From positions 1 to 6,385 of the forward strand of contig DNXU01000617.1 in NCBI GenBank assembly GCA_003505715.1: a DNA stretch of 6,385 nt, written 5' to 3'. Below the pieces are notes generated by a model. That model searched no databases and was not told the DNA's origin. It saw nothing but the letters and a program-made list of their open reading frames with translations. A program made the position numbers and the translations under genes. The stretch is from Cyanobacteria bacterium UBA8803. GTDB taxonomy: Bacteria; Cyanobacteriota; Cyanobacteriia; Cyanobacteriales; Coleofasciculaceae. Shown here piece after piece: positions 1 to 5,499 of this stretch; the stretch's first letter is position 1; every line of letters begins with the position of its first letter.

Positions 1-11
1 TTAGACTGAAC

Positions 12-45
12 GAATCGCAGCTGCCCTTATAGGGCGGGGAGGGAT
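12..45 (+). repeat. possible degenerate copy of an IS605-type right-end tip
   Basis: The order here is GAATC, then a 5-bp hairpin (GCCCT-TAT-AGGGC at 23-35), then GGGGAGGGAT. The element's own right end has GAATC at 1340, a hairpin, then GGGGAGGAT. The shared order and shared end sequence suggest the remnant of another copy just upstream, with an extra G and no TCAA. The match is short and G-rich, so chance is possible. Confidence 0.35.
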
Positions 46-50
46 AGGAG

Positions 51-85
51 GGTAATTAAGGGGGTTCGATGCCCCCTTAATTACC
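51..85. repeat. perfect 14-bp inverted repeat upstream of tnpB
   Basis: GGTAATTAAGGGGG (51-64) and its exact reverse complement CCCCCTTAATTACC (72-85) enclose a 7-nt loop (TTCGATG). No T-run follows on either side, so it does not look like a standard intrinsic terminator. It could be the left-end hairpin of the transposon, a structured 3' end of a gene outside the window, or an older small palindromic element. The outer part of its right arm (80-85) lies within an octamer that can also pair with 113-120. Confidence 0.6.
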
Positions 86-120
86 ATATAGAATAGGTTC
101 TTCACTCAGAAGATGGTAAT
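80..120 (+). promoter_or_regulatory. nested stem-loop before the tnpB start (candidate left-end structure)
   Basis: ATTACCAT (80-87) pairs with ATGGTAAT (113-120). Inside it a perfect 5-bp hairpin forms, TCTTC-ACTCA-GAAGA (99-113), sharing one base with the outer stem. A subterminal hairpin at this place is what single-strand transposition of IS605 elements needs at the left end. The structure ends 9 nt before the tnpB ATG, so it could also limit translation. Confidence 0.35.
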
Positions 121-129
121 ATGTGAGGC

Positions 130-1332
130 ATGACACAGCGAGCCTACCGATACCGCTTTTACCCAACACTGGAACAAGAACAACTCTTGCGCCGCACGTT
201 GGGTTGCGTCAGGTTGGTCTACAACAAAGCCCTGCATACTCGCACAGAAGGCTGGCACTCTAGGCAAGAGCGGATTGACTACACCCAAACATCCGCGATG
301 TTGACCACCTGGAAAAAGCAGGAAGACCTGCAATTCTTGAACGAGGTTAGCTGCGTGCCGCTTCAGCAAGGATTGAGAAACCTGCAAAAAGCCTTTGCCA
401 ACTTCTGGGCCGGTCGCGCTAAGTACCCCAACTTCAAGAAGAAGCGTAGTGGCGGTAGCGCTGAGTTTACCCGTTCTGCCTTCAAGTGGAAGGATGGGCA
501 ACTGTGGTTGGCAAAATGCTCCTGCCCTTTGCCCATCCGATGGAGTCGCACTATTCCGGAGAAGTGTGAACCCTCCACTGTCACGGTGAGGCTGGATGCA
601 TCGGGGCGATGGTTTGTCTGTTTGCTGGTGGAAGACCACACCGTTAAGGCACTGCCTCAAGTTGATAAAGCTGTGGGCCTTGACCTGGGAGTTACCTCCT
701 TGATTGCTACTAGCGATGGAGAAAAGATTACCAATCCCAAACATTTCAATCGCCTGAGATACAAGTTGAGACAAGCTCAAAAAGCCTTGTCTGGCAAAGT
801 TAAAGGCTCTAAGAATCGAGAGAAGGCAAGGCGTGAAGTTGCTCGAATTCACGCCCAAATTGCTGATGCCCGAACAGATTTCCTTCACAAGCTGACCACT
901 CGAGTGGTACGTGAAAACCAAACGATTGCTCTCGAGGACTTGGCGGTGAAGAACATGCTCAAAAACCACCAACTGGCTCAAGCTATTGCAGATGCCAGTT
1001 GGGCTGAATTGGTTCGTCAATTGGAGTACAAGTGCCAGTGGTATGGTCGGACACTGGTTAAGATTGACCGATGGTTTCCTAGTAGCAAGCGCTGTGGGAA
1101 GTGCGGTCACGTTGTTGAGCAATTGCCGCTTGATATCAGAGAGTGGGTTTGTCCTCAATGCCAGACCCATCACGACCGAGATATCAATGCCGCAAACAAT
1201 ATTCTCGCCGCAGGGCTTGCGGTGATAGTCTGTGGAGCGAACATAAGACCTGATCGGCATAAGTCTATTGGGCAGTTGCGAAACTCCCCTGAGCGCAGCC
1301 GAAGGGGAAAGAAGCAGAAACCTAAATCGTGA
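130..1332 (+). CDS. tnpB: TnpB, RNA-guided RuvC nuclease of an IS1341-type element
   Basis: TnpB is the compact RNA-guided DNA endonuclease carried by IS200/IS605 elements, thought to keep the element in place by cutting empty sites. The N-terminal helix-turn-helix/wedge part starts with the typical RAYRYRFYPT (4-13). The RuvC residues are all present: D185 in GLDLGV, E269 in ALEDL and D351 in HHDRDINAANN. A zinc ribbon is formed by C322/C325 and C341/C344. Length (400 aa) is normal, and no frameshift or stop is seen, so the protein should be catalytically competent. An in-frame TGA at 124-126 makes ATG 130 the first possible start. GAGG sits only 2 nt before it, too close for a good ribosome site, so translation may be weak. 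The basic tail (about 375-400) is encoded within the RNA scaffold region and contains PERSRRG, encoded by a hairpin-forming repeat. No tnpA adjoins it. Family certain; activity inferred. Confidence 0.95.
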   Translation: MTQRAYRYRFYPTLEQEQLLRRTLGCVRLVYNKALHTRTEGWHSRQERIDYTQTSAMLTTWKKQEDLQFLNEVSCVPLQQGLRNLQKAFANFWAGRAKYPNFKKKRSGGSAEFTRSAFKWKDGQLWLAKCSCPLPIRWSRTIPEKCEPSTVTVRLDASGRWFVCLLVEDHTVKALPQVDKAVGLDLGVTSLIATSDGEKITNPKHFNRLRYKLRQAQKALSGKVKGSKNREKARREVARIHAQIADARTDFLHKLTTRVVRENQTIALEDLAVKNMLKNHQLAQAIADASWAELVRQLEYKCQWYGRTLVKIDRWFPSSKRCGKCGHVVEQLPLDIREWVCPQCQTHHDRDINAANNILAAGLAVIVCGANIRPDRHKSIGQLRNSPERSRRGKKQKPKS

Positions 1333-1374
1333 GGTTTAGGAATCCCCGTGCCTTCAGGCCGGGGAGGATGTCAA
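1240..1374 (+). ncRNA. predicted omega RNA (reRNA) scaffold at the tnpB 3' end
   Basis: TnpB guides are made from the end of the tnpB transcript and the element's right end, with the guide read from DNA just past that end. Three hairpins fit: TCCCCT/AGGGGA (1285-1308, inside the ORF), CCTAAA/TTTAGG (1321-1340, overlapping the stop codon), and the terminal CCCC-GTGCC-TTCA-GGCC-GGGG (1344-1364, bulged T at 1349). A GGAGGATGTCAA tail follows. If the boundary is at 1374, the guide begins at 1375 with CTAAGTATTACAGGGG. The 5' limit is a guess; only the right-end part is well supported. Confidence 0.5.
1344..1364 (+). repeat. right-end terminal hairpin of the tnpB element
   Basis: CCCC (1344-1347) pairs with GGGG (1361-1364), and an inner GCC/GGC stem closes a TTCA tetraloop. 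This is the subterminal hairpin expected for single-strand recognition of an IS605 right end and also the last stem of the guide-RNA scaffold. No T-run follows, so a role as intrinsic terminator for tnpB is unlikely. Confidence 0.7.
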
Positions 1375-1400
1375 CTAAGTATTACAGGGGAGGATATCAA
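1361..1400 (+). repeat. duplicated right-end tip, 26-bp period
   Basis: GGGGAGGATGTCAA (1361-1374) recurs as GGGGAGGATATCAA (1387-1400), 13 of 14 bases alike, with 12 bp (CTAAGTATTACA) between. The second copy lacks the preceding hairpin. It may be what is left of an older element invaded by the present one, or a slip duplication of the tip. Past 1400 the sequence has no further resemblance to the element. Confidence 0.7.
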
Positions 1401-1402
1401 GC

Positions 1403-1433
1403 GATTTTAGATTGGATAAAAGAATCTAAAATC
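1403..1433 (-). terminator. AT-rich stem-loop downstream of uvrC
   Basis: GATTTTAGATT (1403-1413) and AATCTAAAATC (1423-1433) form a perfect 11-bp inverted repeat around a 9-nt loop. It starts 14 bp past the uvrC stop codon, in the gap between convergent uvrC and tnpB. The stem is AT-rich and no U-run follows on the uvrC side, so it is more likely a 3'-end stabiliser or weak bidirectional stop than a strong intrinsic terminator. Confidence 0.45.
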
Positions 1434-1446
1434 TCAAATTCTCCGA

Positions 1447-3372
1447 TCAGGGATGAAAATAGTTATAGATTTCCCTAGCTAAGTACGGACCAATGCCCGA
1501 AACTTCAAGGAGTTGTTCTACAGATGCTTCTCGAATATAGTCAATCGAGCGGAAATGTGCCAATAGCTGTTTTTGCCGATAGAATCCCAGTCCTGGAATT
1601 TCATCTAAACTAGAACGACGTAATGTGTCGGTTCTTTGTTGCCGATGGAAACTTACAGCAAATCGGTGTGCCTCATCCCGCACGCGCCGCAGTAACTGCA
1701 CCCCCGGTTGCTCTAGATCTGTTGACAGTGGCAATGACTCACCCGGCAAAAAGATTTCCTCCCGCTGCTTGGCTAAGCTGACTACCCGCAATTCTTCTAA
1801 CAGGTTCATCTCTTGTAGGACAGCAACTACGGCTGAGAGTTGTCCTTTGCCACCGTCGATCATAAGGAGATCCGGCAAATCATTGGCAGCGGATGTAGAC
1901 AAGCCTGGAGGAGAAACTAATAACTCATCTTTTATATCCGTTACCACATCCACTGCCAACTGCTCATACTTCCGGAAGCGGCGGCTGATGACTTCGGCTA
2001 GACTGGCAAAGTCATCGGAGTGACCTACTGTTACAGCCGGATTTTTGATTTTGTAGTGGCGATAGTGTTGTTTGGCAGGTATGCCGTCAATAAATACTAC
2101 CTGTGAGGCTACGGCATTGGCTCCCTGAATGTGAGAAATATCGTACCCTTCAATCCGGTGCGGTAAGTCCGGTAGGTCGAGAATCTTGGCTAAATCCTCC
2201 ATGGCTTGGGTATTGCGATCGGCGGCTCGTTGGGTGCGCTCTAGTTCGTAACAGGCATTGCGCTCTACCATGCCAATAAGTTCAGCTTTGGTTTGCCGTT
2301 GCGGTGCCAGGAGGGTGACTTTGCGGCCTTTCTTATCGCTTAAATACTCTGCCAGTATCTCAGTATCGGGCAATTCGTGCTGTACTAAGATTTCAGCGGG
2401 AATTTCGACGGGGTCGGCAGCTTGGTAATGTTCCTCTAATACTCGTTGTAAAATAGCTCCAGGCGTTCCTGATTGAGCATCGGCAAAAAATCCCAAGCGT
2501 CCGACTAAACGACCCGCCCGGATCTGGAATAGTTGGATGCAAGCGTGTTGACTGTCGGCAGCTAGAGCGATCGCATCTCGCGAAACGGTATCATCCGGTA
2601 AGGAAACTTTTTGGTCGGTACTGAGGGATTTGAGTCCAGAAATTTGGTCGCGAATTCTCGCCGCTGCCTCGAAGTTGAGGGCCTCAGCATTTTGTTTCAT
2701 GGTGGCGGTGAGTGTATCGATCAGTTCTCCAGTCCGCCCTTGAAAGATCATGGCAATTTTTTGCAGGGTCTGACGATACTCTTCAGCGGAAATAAGCTGC
2801 TGACAGACACCCGGACAGCGACCGAGGTCGTAGTTGAGGCAGGGACGGTCTTTAAAGAGGGGTCGGGGACGCTGCCTAATCGGGAAAATGCGCTTGACCA
2901 GATTTACGATATTCCGTAGCAGACCGACATCAACATAGGGGCCGTAGTATTTATCTTTTTCCTTCCCGAGTTCTCGCTTGCGGGTGATGAAGAGGCGGGG
3001 ATAGGTTTCAGACCAGGTGATACAGACGTAGGGATATTTCTTGTCATCCTTGAGCAGCACGTTAAAGTAAGGCTGATGCTGCTTGACTAGATTGGCTTCT
3101 AAGGCCAAAGCTTCGGCTTCGGTGTCGGTGACAATGAACTCAATTTCCGTTACCTGCCGCACCATCATGGCAATGCGATCGCTCAGCTGCTGCGACTCGC
3201 GGAAATAGGAACGCACTCGCGATCGCAGTTTCTTGGACTTGCCAATATAGAGGATGTGATTAGAGCCATCACGCATTAAATAGACTCCCGGTTCAGCGGG
3301 AATCTCTTGGAGGCAGCTTTCGAGGCGGTCTGGGTCTTTAACCAGAGGCAAAGTTTTGGCAGAAGATACCAC
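1447..3372 (-). CDS. uvrC: UvrC, excinuclease ABC subunit C
   Basis: UvrC makes both cuts flanking a DNA lesion in nucleotide excision repair, recruited by UvrB. Domains in order: GIY-YIG nuclease (about 27-105) with Y42, K45, R52, E92 and N104 at the expected places; a cysteine cluster C178, C186, C190; the UvrB-binding UVR helical pair (about 216-250); the RNase H-like nuclease with D411 (GYDISH), D454 (HSDDF), D506 (IDGGKGQL) and H569 (DEAHR); and tandem helix-hairpin-helix motifs (588-639). At 641 aa it is full length. The start is GTG at 3370-3372, backed by an AGGAG site 9 nt upstream; no better in-frame start is seen. The residue aligning with the first iron-sulfur cysteine of E. coli UvrC is Arg168. 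Two HIP1 sites lie in the GIY-YIG coding part and one in the middle. The gene converges with tnpB and follows the channel gene by 189 bp on the same strand, probably with its own promoter. Confidence 0.97.
   Translation of the reverse strand: MVSSAKTLPLVKDPDRLESCLQEIPAEPGVYLMRDGSNHILYIGKSKKLRSRVRSYFRESQQLSDRIAMMVRQVTEIEFIVTDTEAEALALEANLVKQHQPYFNVLLKDDKKYPYVCITWSETYPRLFITRKRELGKEKDKYYGPYVDVGLLRNIVNLVKRIFPIRQRPRPLFKDRPCLNYDLGRCPGVCQQLISAEEYRQTLQKIAMIFQGRTGELIDTLTATMKQNAEALNFEAAARIRDQISGLKSLSTDQKVSLPDDTVSRDAIALAADSQHACIQLFQIRAGRLVGRLGFFADAQSGTPGAILQRVLEEHYQAADPVEIPAEILVQHELPDTEILAEYLSDKKGRKVTLLAPQRQTKAELIGMVERNACYELERTQRAADRNTQAMEDLAKILDLPDLPHRIEGYDISHIQGANAVASQVVFIDGIPAKQHYRHYKIKNPAVTVGHSDDFASLAEVISRRFRKYEQLAVDVVTDIKDELLVSPPGLSTSAANDLPDLLMIDGGKGQLSAVVAVLQEMNLLEELRVVSLAKQREEIFLPGESLPLSTDLEQPGVQLLRRVRDEAHRFAVSFHRQQRTDTLRRSSLDEIPGLGFYRQKQLLAHFRSIDYIREASVEQLLEVSGIGPYLAREIYNYFHP
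2567..2574. repeat. HIP1 palindrome in uvrC
   Basis: GCGATCGC is the highly iterated palindrome enriched in many cyanobacterial genomes; it is absorbed here in the uvrC coding frame. Confidence 0.8.
3175..3226. repeat. pair of HIP1 palindromes in the 5' part of uvrC
   Basis: GCGATCGC occurs at 3175-3182 and 3219-3226, 44 bp apart, both within the GIY-YIG coding region. Confidence 0.8.
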
Positions 3373-3380
3373 AGGATGTC

Positions 3381-3389
3381 ACTCCTCTC
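3381..3389 (-). promoter_or_regulatory. ribosome binding site supporting the GTG start of uvrC
   Basis: Read on the minus strand this is GAGAGGAGT. Its AGGAG lies 9 nt before the GTG at 3372-3370. It decides the start because no in-frame ATG lies nearby and the other upstream GTG is out of frame. Confidence 0.65.
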
Positions 3390-3407
3390 GTTATCGCTCT
3401 CCTTCTA

Positions 3408-3535
3408 CGATAATAGTTACGCAGTCTCTAGCTGCTCGTACTTTCCCCATCCTCACGGTGAGGCTAACCGTCAACCAAGAATGTTGTTAGGAGGCTTATG
3501 AGAAATTGGAGTGTTTTAAAGGAACGCTATTATCG
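3408..3535 (-). promoter_or_regulatory. leader region between the channel gene and uvrC
   Basis: No gene is seen in the 189-bp gap. It holds CCTCACGGTGAGG (3451-3463), a compact palindrome that overlaps an alternative ACGGT/ACCGT pairing (3455-3471), and a 9-bp inverted repeat CGATAATAG/CTATTATCG (3408-3416 and 3527-3535) bracketing the centre. On the minus strand CTATTATCG at 3416-3408 contains TATTAT, a plausible -10 for uvrC, but I find no convincing -35. No strong terminator for the channel gene is visible, so some read-through into uvrC is possible. Confidence 0.3.
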
Positions 3536-3561
3536 CTCCCAACCGATTTGATATTCCCTTG

Positions 3562-5169
3562 TCATTGATGATTGTAAGACTGTTTTAAGTGCCGCATAAC
3601 TTCCTGGTAAATTTCGCTGCAAACTCGTTCGCCACGTTTGCAGTTCTCCAGTTTGACATCATCGACATAGAAGTTAAGGGTAAACTTGATGAAAGTAAAT
3701 CCTTCGTATTGGGAAGTTCCTGCCATCCAGATATGAGGCTCATGCTGTTGATTTCTAGCTTGTTTAAATTTTTCCTTTAGCCACTTGAGTAAATCTATCA
3801 CGTAGTCATCTAACCGAGTTTCCTCGCGCTCGGGATTTAAAATTTTGAGAAATAATCGCTGTGCCCTCCGCTTTAAAAGTTCGATTTTTCGCTCCCATTC
3901 CTGCGGCAGAAGATATTGGTCTTCATCCAATAAGTTGGGGTCTTTCAACCAGATCCGATACCACTCTCTGATTAGACCGATCAGGGTCTCTAGAGACTGA
4001 ATCTCTTCAAATTCACAGACAGCTCGCTTACCCTGCTGGGTAGTTATAACTTTTAACCCAATTAAGTCAAGCACAGCTAGATACTCCTGCTGCACGTTGT
4101 CAATTTCGTCCTGGGTCAATCCTCCCTTCTCAGCAAACTGGAGAGTGACCATCAAGGCTTCGAGCGATCGCTCGATATCTTCCAGTTTAAGGTTGACTTC
4201 GTTATCGGCCTGCAACCGCAGGCTGGCTGCTTCTTTTTTGCCTTTGCTTAACGTGCGATTTCCGGCCTCGTCCAGGCGATAAAATTTATCGAGACATCGC
4301 AGTTTGTGGTCGATATCCCCTAGCGTATCGGGATGTCCGATGACCACCTCTCGCATCAGCATTTGAGCTAGATCGAGATCGCAGTGGGGGGGAAACTCGA
4401 TCTCAATGGAATAGTGATAATGGGGAGTGGGACGGCTGAGATTGGTCAGACGTTGCTCTTGTAAAACGCTGTTGGGAATATAAACCTCGCAATGGTCTTT
4501 AAACATATAAAGTTGGGTCACCCGGATACCAATTTTCCGCAGCATCGCTAGTGAGCCATCGTCGAGGCGAAGAACATCCCCGAATTGAAAGGGGGTATCG
4601 ATGAGGAGGACAATCCCGCTGAAGAAGTTTGCCAAGATATCCTTCACGGCAAACCCGATCACGAAGGTAGCTCCTCCCAGAGTTACCCAGATTCCCGTTA
4701 AATCAACCCCAAAGCATTGCAGCAGCAGCACGCCACCCAGCAGACAAACTACAAAGGGGACGACACCTTCGAGCAGCGGGATGAGTACGTTATCCCACAT
4801 CGCTTCAGTTTGCTGGGCGTATTCTTTTAAGTAGTAGGCGATGACTTGAGTAAATAACTGGACGATCCAATAACTAACGGTCACTATGAGGCTGGCTGTA
4901 AGTAAGCGCTCGATCCACTCGAGTGCCTCAGGGAACTCCAAACCCCGAAACGCAAATTTGAGACTGACTAGGATGAAAATAGTCAGGACGGGATAGGCCG
5001 AGACATTCAGGGTAACTAGGGCAATATCCCGTTCAAACTGACGGAAGATGGAGCGCAGCACGTAAAACAGAATAACGTATAGCAGGCAAGCTCCGATTGC
5101 CGCGATCCCCAGGCTGCCCAGCACAAAAGTAAAATTTCCTAGAGTCAAGGCGAGGAATGCTGTTAACAT
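3562..5169 (-). CDS. MscS-family mechanosensitive channel with a large cytoplasmic insertion
   Basis: MscS channels open under membrane tension and release solutes during osmotic downshock; they sit in the inner membrane. From ATG 5169 the protein is 535 aa, against about 286 for E. coli MscS. Predicted membrane segments: about 12-40, 50-73, 88-113, 128-152 and the glycine/alanine-containing pore helix about 157-190 (LGGATFVIGFAVKDILANFFSG). The beta domain follows at 193-246 (FQFGD, then YIPNSVL and LTNLSR). The alpha/beta domain begins at 250 but is broken by a charged, mostly helical stretch of about 185 residues (291-475), then resumes at 480-529. The reading frame extends upstream to a TTG at 5253 (563 aa), but that start has no ribosome site and adds a polar stretch. 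ATG 5169 or the adjoining GTG 5172 (weak GGA about 9-12 nt upstream) is preferred. Divergent from the peroxiredoxin gene. Family firm, gating and substrate unknown. Confidence 0.9.
   Translation of the reverse strand: MLTAFLALTLGNFTFVLGSLGIAAIGACLLYVILFYVLRSIFRQFERDIALVTLNVSAYPVLTIFILVSLKFAFRGLEFPEALEWIERLLTASLIVTVSYWIVQLFTQVIAYYLKEYAQQTEAMWDNVLIPLLEGVVPFVVCLLGGVLLLQCFGVDLTGIWVTLGGATFVIGFAVKDILANFFSGIVLLIDTPFQFGDVLRLDDGSLAMLRKIGIRVTQLYMFKDHCEVYIPNSVLQEQRLTNLSRPTPHYHYSIEIEFPPHCDLDLAQMLMREVVIGHPDTLGDIDHKLRCLDKFYRLDEAGNRTLSKGKKEAASLRLQADNEVNLKLEDIERSLEALMVTLQFAEKGGLTQDEIDNVQQEYLAVLDLIGLKVITTQQGKRAVCEFEEIQSLETLIGLIREWYRIWLKDPNLLDEDQYLLPQEWERKIELLKRRAQRLFLKILNPEREETRLDDYVIDLLKWLKEKFKQARNQQHEPHIWMAGTSQYEGFTFIKFTLNFYVDDVKLENCKRGERVCSEIYQEVMRHLKQSYNHQ
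4161..4174. repeat. HIP1 within a 14-bp palindrome in the channel gene
   Basis: CGAGCGATCGCTCG is perfectly self-complementary around a GCGATCGC core at 4164-4171. It lies in the coding sequence for the inserted helical stretch. Confidence 0.75.
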
Positions 5170-5212
5170 CACGAGTTTTTTTCCAATACATTTATGCGAT
5201 GCATTTGGCAAA

Positions 5213-5218
5213 ATTCTA
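5213..5218 (-). promoter_or_regulatory. possible -10 element for the channel gene
   Basis: The minus strand reads TAGAAT, 5 of 6 matches to TATAAT, about 44 nt before ATG 5169. A transcript starting just past it would exclude the TTG start at 5253. No good -35 is visible 16-18 nt upstream, so this is weak. Confidence 0.25.
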
Positions 5219-5273
5219 AATGGAGATTGCCCAAAAAAGAGAGTAATCTTCAATCAGCCAAGATATCCAATAG

Positions 5274-5335
5274 CTATTATTAGGGTGCGTTACGCAGGAG
5301 CTAACTATTAGTAGGGTGCGTTATGCGGAAGCTAA
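5274..5335. repeat. tandem pair of 31-bp repeats
   Basis: Two adjacent 31-bp units (5274-5304 and 5305-5335) agree at 27 of 31 positions. Each contains TAGGGTGCGTTA, then a variable centre, then AGCTAA. GGTGCGTTA and TAACGCACC motifs of this kind are scattered through cyanobacterial intergenic DNA. Two units directly abutting, without spacers, rule out a CRISPR array. Confidence 0.75.
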
Positions 5336-5341
5336 CGCACC
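5315..5341. repeat. palindrome closing the 31-bp repeat pair
   Basis: GGTGCGTTA (5315-5323) pairs perfectly with TAACGCACC (5333-5341) over a 9-nt loop. The same right arm could pair with GGTGCGTTA of the first unit (5284-5292), so two foldings compete. It lies between two divergent genes, so it terminates neither one. Confidence 0.65.
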
Positions 5342-5375
5342 ATGGAAACTATATATGGTGTAGTTGCCTAAGTCG

Positions 5376-5420
5376 TATCCTCCTTATCCCCCTTACCCTC
5401 TTCCTATTTTTCATCTTCCT
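5376..5420 (+). other. 45-nt G-free, pyrimidine-rich tract
   Basis: From 5376 to 5420 the plus strand has no G and only a few A residues, ending directly before the TTGACA of the predicted promoter. The function is unknown. Such strand asymmetry can bend or open DNA, or may just be drift. The rest of 5342-5375 shows nothing further apart from a 6-bp CACCAT/ATGGTG pairing (5338-5360). Confidence 0.4.
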
Positions 5421-5422
5421 GC

Positions 5423-5463
5423 TTGACAAAGCATAGTCATTACGAGTACGCTTTATTTATACG
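5423..5463 (+). promoter_or_regulatory. predicted promoter of the peroxiredoxin-glutaredoxin gene
   Basis: A perfect -35 box TTGACA lies at 5423-5428. The best -10 at matching distance is TACGCT (5447-5452, 18-nt spacer), which is poor. An alternative pairs TAGTCA (5434-5439) with TATACG (5458-5463), also with an 18-nt spacer. The poor -10 suits a gene needing an activator or tuned by a repressor. Either start point leaves a short leader before ATG 5500. Confidence 0.45.
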
Positions 5464-5477
5464 AAGTCATAACGACT
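5435..5477 (+). promoter_or_regulatory. paired 13-bp operator-like motif, 30 bp apart
   Basis: AGTCATTACGAGT (5435-5447) and AGTCATAACGACT (5465-5477) match at 11 of 13 positions and begin exactly 30 bp apart, close to three helical turns. The second is an inverted repeat, AGTC-N5-GACT; the first has one changed base in its right half. They flank or overlap the likely -10 and transcription start, as expected for a dimeric regulator. Which regulator binds cannot be read from sequence. Confidence 0.45.
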
Positions 5478-5485
5478 CTGAATAT

Positions 5486-5490
5486 AAGGA
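5486..5490 (+). promoter_or_regulatory. ribosome binding site of the peroxiredoxin-glutaredoxin gene
   Basis: AAGGA lies 9 nt before ATG 5500 and supports that start, which also gives the N-terminus usual for the family. Confidence 0.6.
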
Positions 5491-5499
5491 TCTAAAGAG

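Larger units (their letters stand above)
51..1374 (+). mobile_element. IS200/IS605-superfamily tnpB-only transposon (IS1341 type)
   Basis: A single intact tnpB is followed at once by a folded right end that finishes in GGGGAGGATGTCAA, the pattern seen at right ends of cyanobacterial IS605-type elements. No tnpA (Y1 transposase) is present, so movement would need a TnpA encoded elsewhere. The right boundary is placed after TCAA at 1374 by analogy with family members whose right ends finish in TCAA. The left boundary is uncertain: 51-129 is structured non-coding DNA and I placed the edge at the start of the perfect palindrome, but the true edge could lie anywhere up to about 100. IS605 elements make no target duplication, so flanking repeats cannot settle it. 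Confidence 0.6.

Noticed and set aside
51..85. standard intrinsic terminator
   Set aside because: The stem is strong but has no T-run on either strand.
106..1260. 384-codon open frame antisense to tnpB
   Set aside because: It has no recognisable domain, lies entirely over a clear TnpB gene, and is explained by the base composition of that gene.
1625..2023. 132-codon plus-strand frame within uvrC
   Set aside because: It is the complement of conserved UvrC nuclease codons and has low-complexity composition typical of a shadow frame.
3307..3501. small plus-strand ORF across the uvrC start
   Set aside because: Mostly antisense to uvrC, with no ribosome site and no recognisable protein features.
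5170..5253. N-terminal extension of the channel from TTG 5253
   Set aside because: No ribosome site before the TTG, polar sequence, and ATG/GTG starts placed directly before the first hydrophobic segment.
5274..5335. CRISPR-like repeats
   Set aside because: Only two units, imperfect, directly abutting with no spacers, and no cas genes in view.
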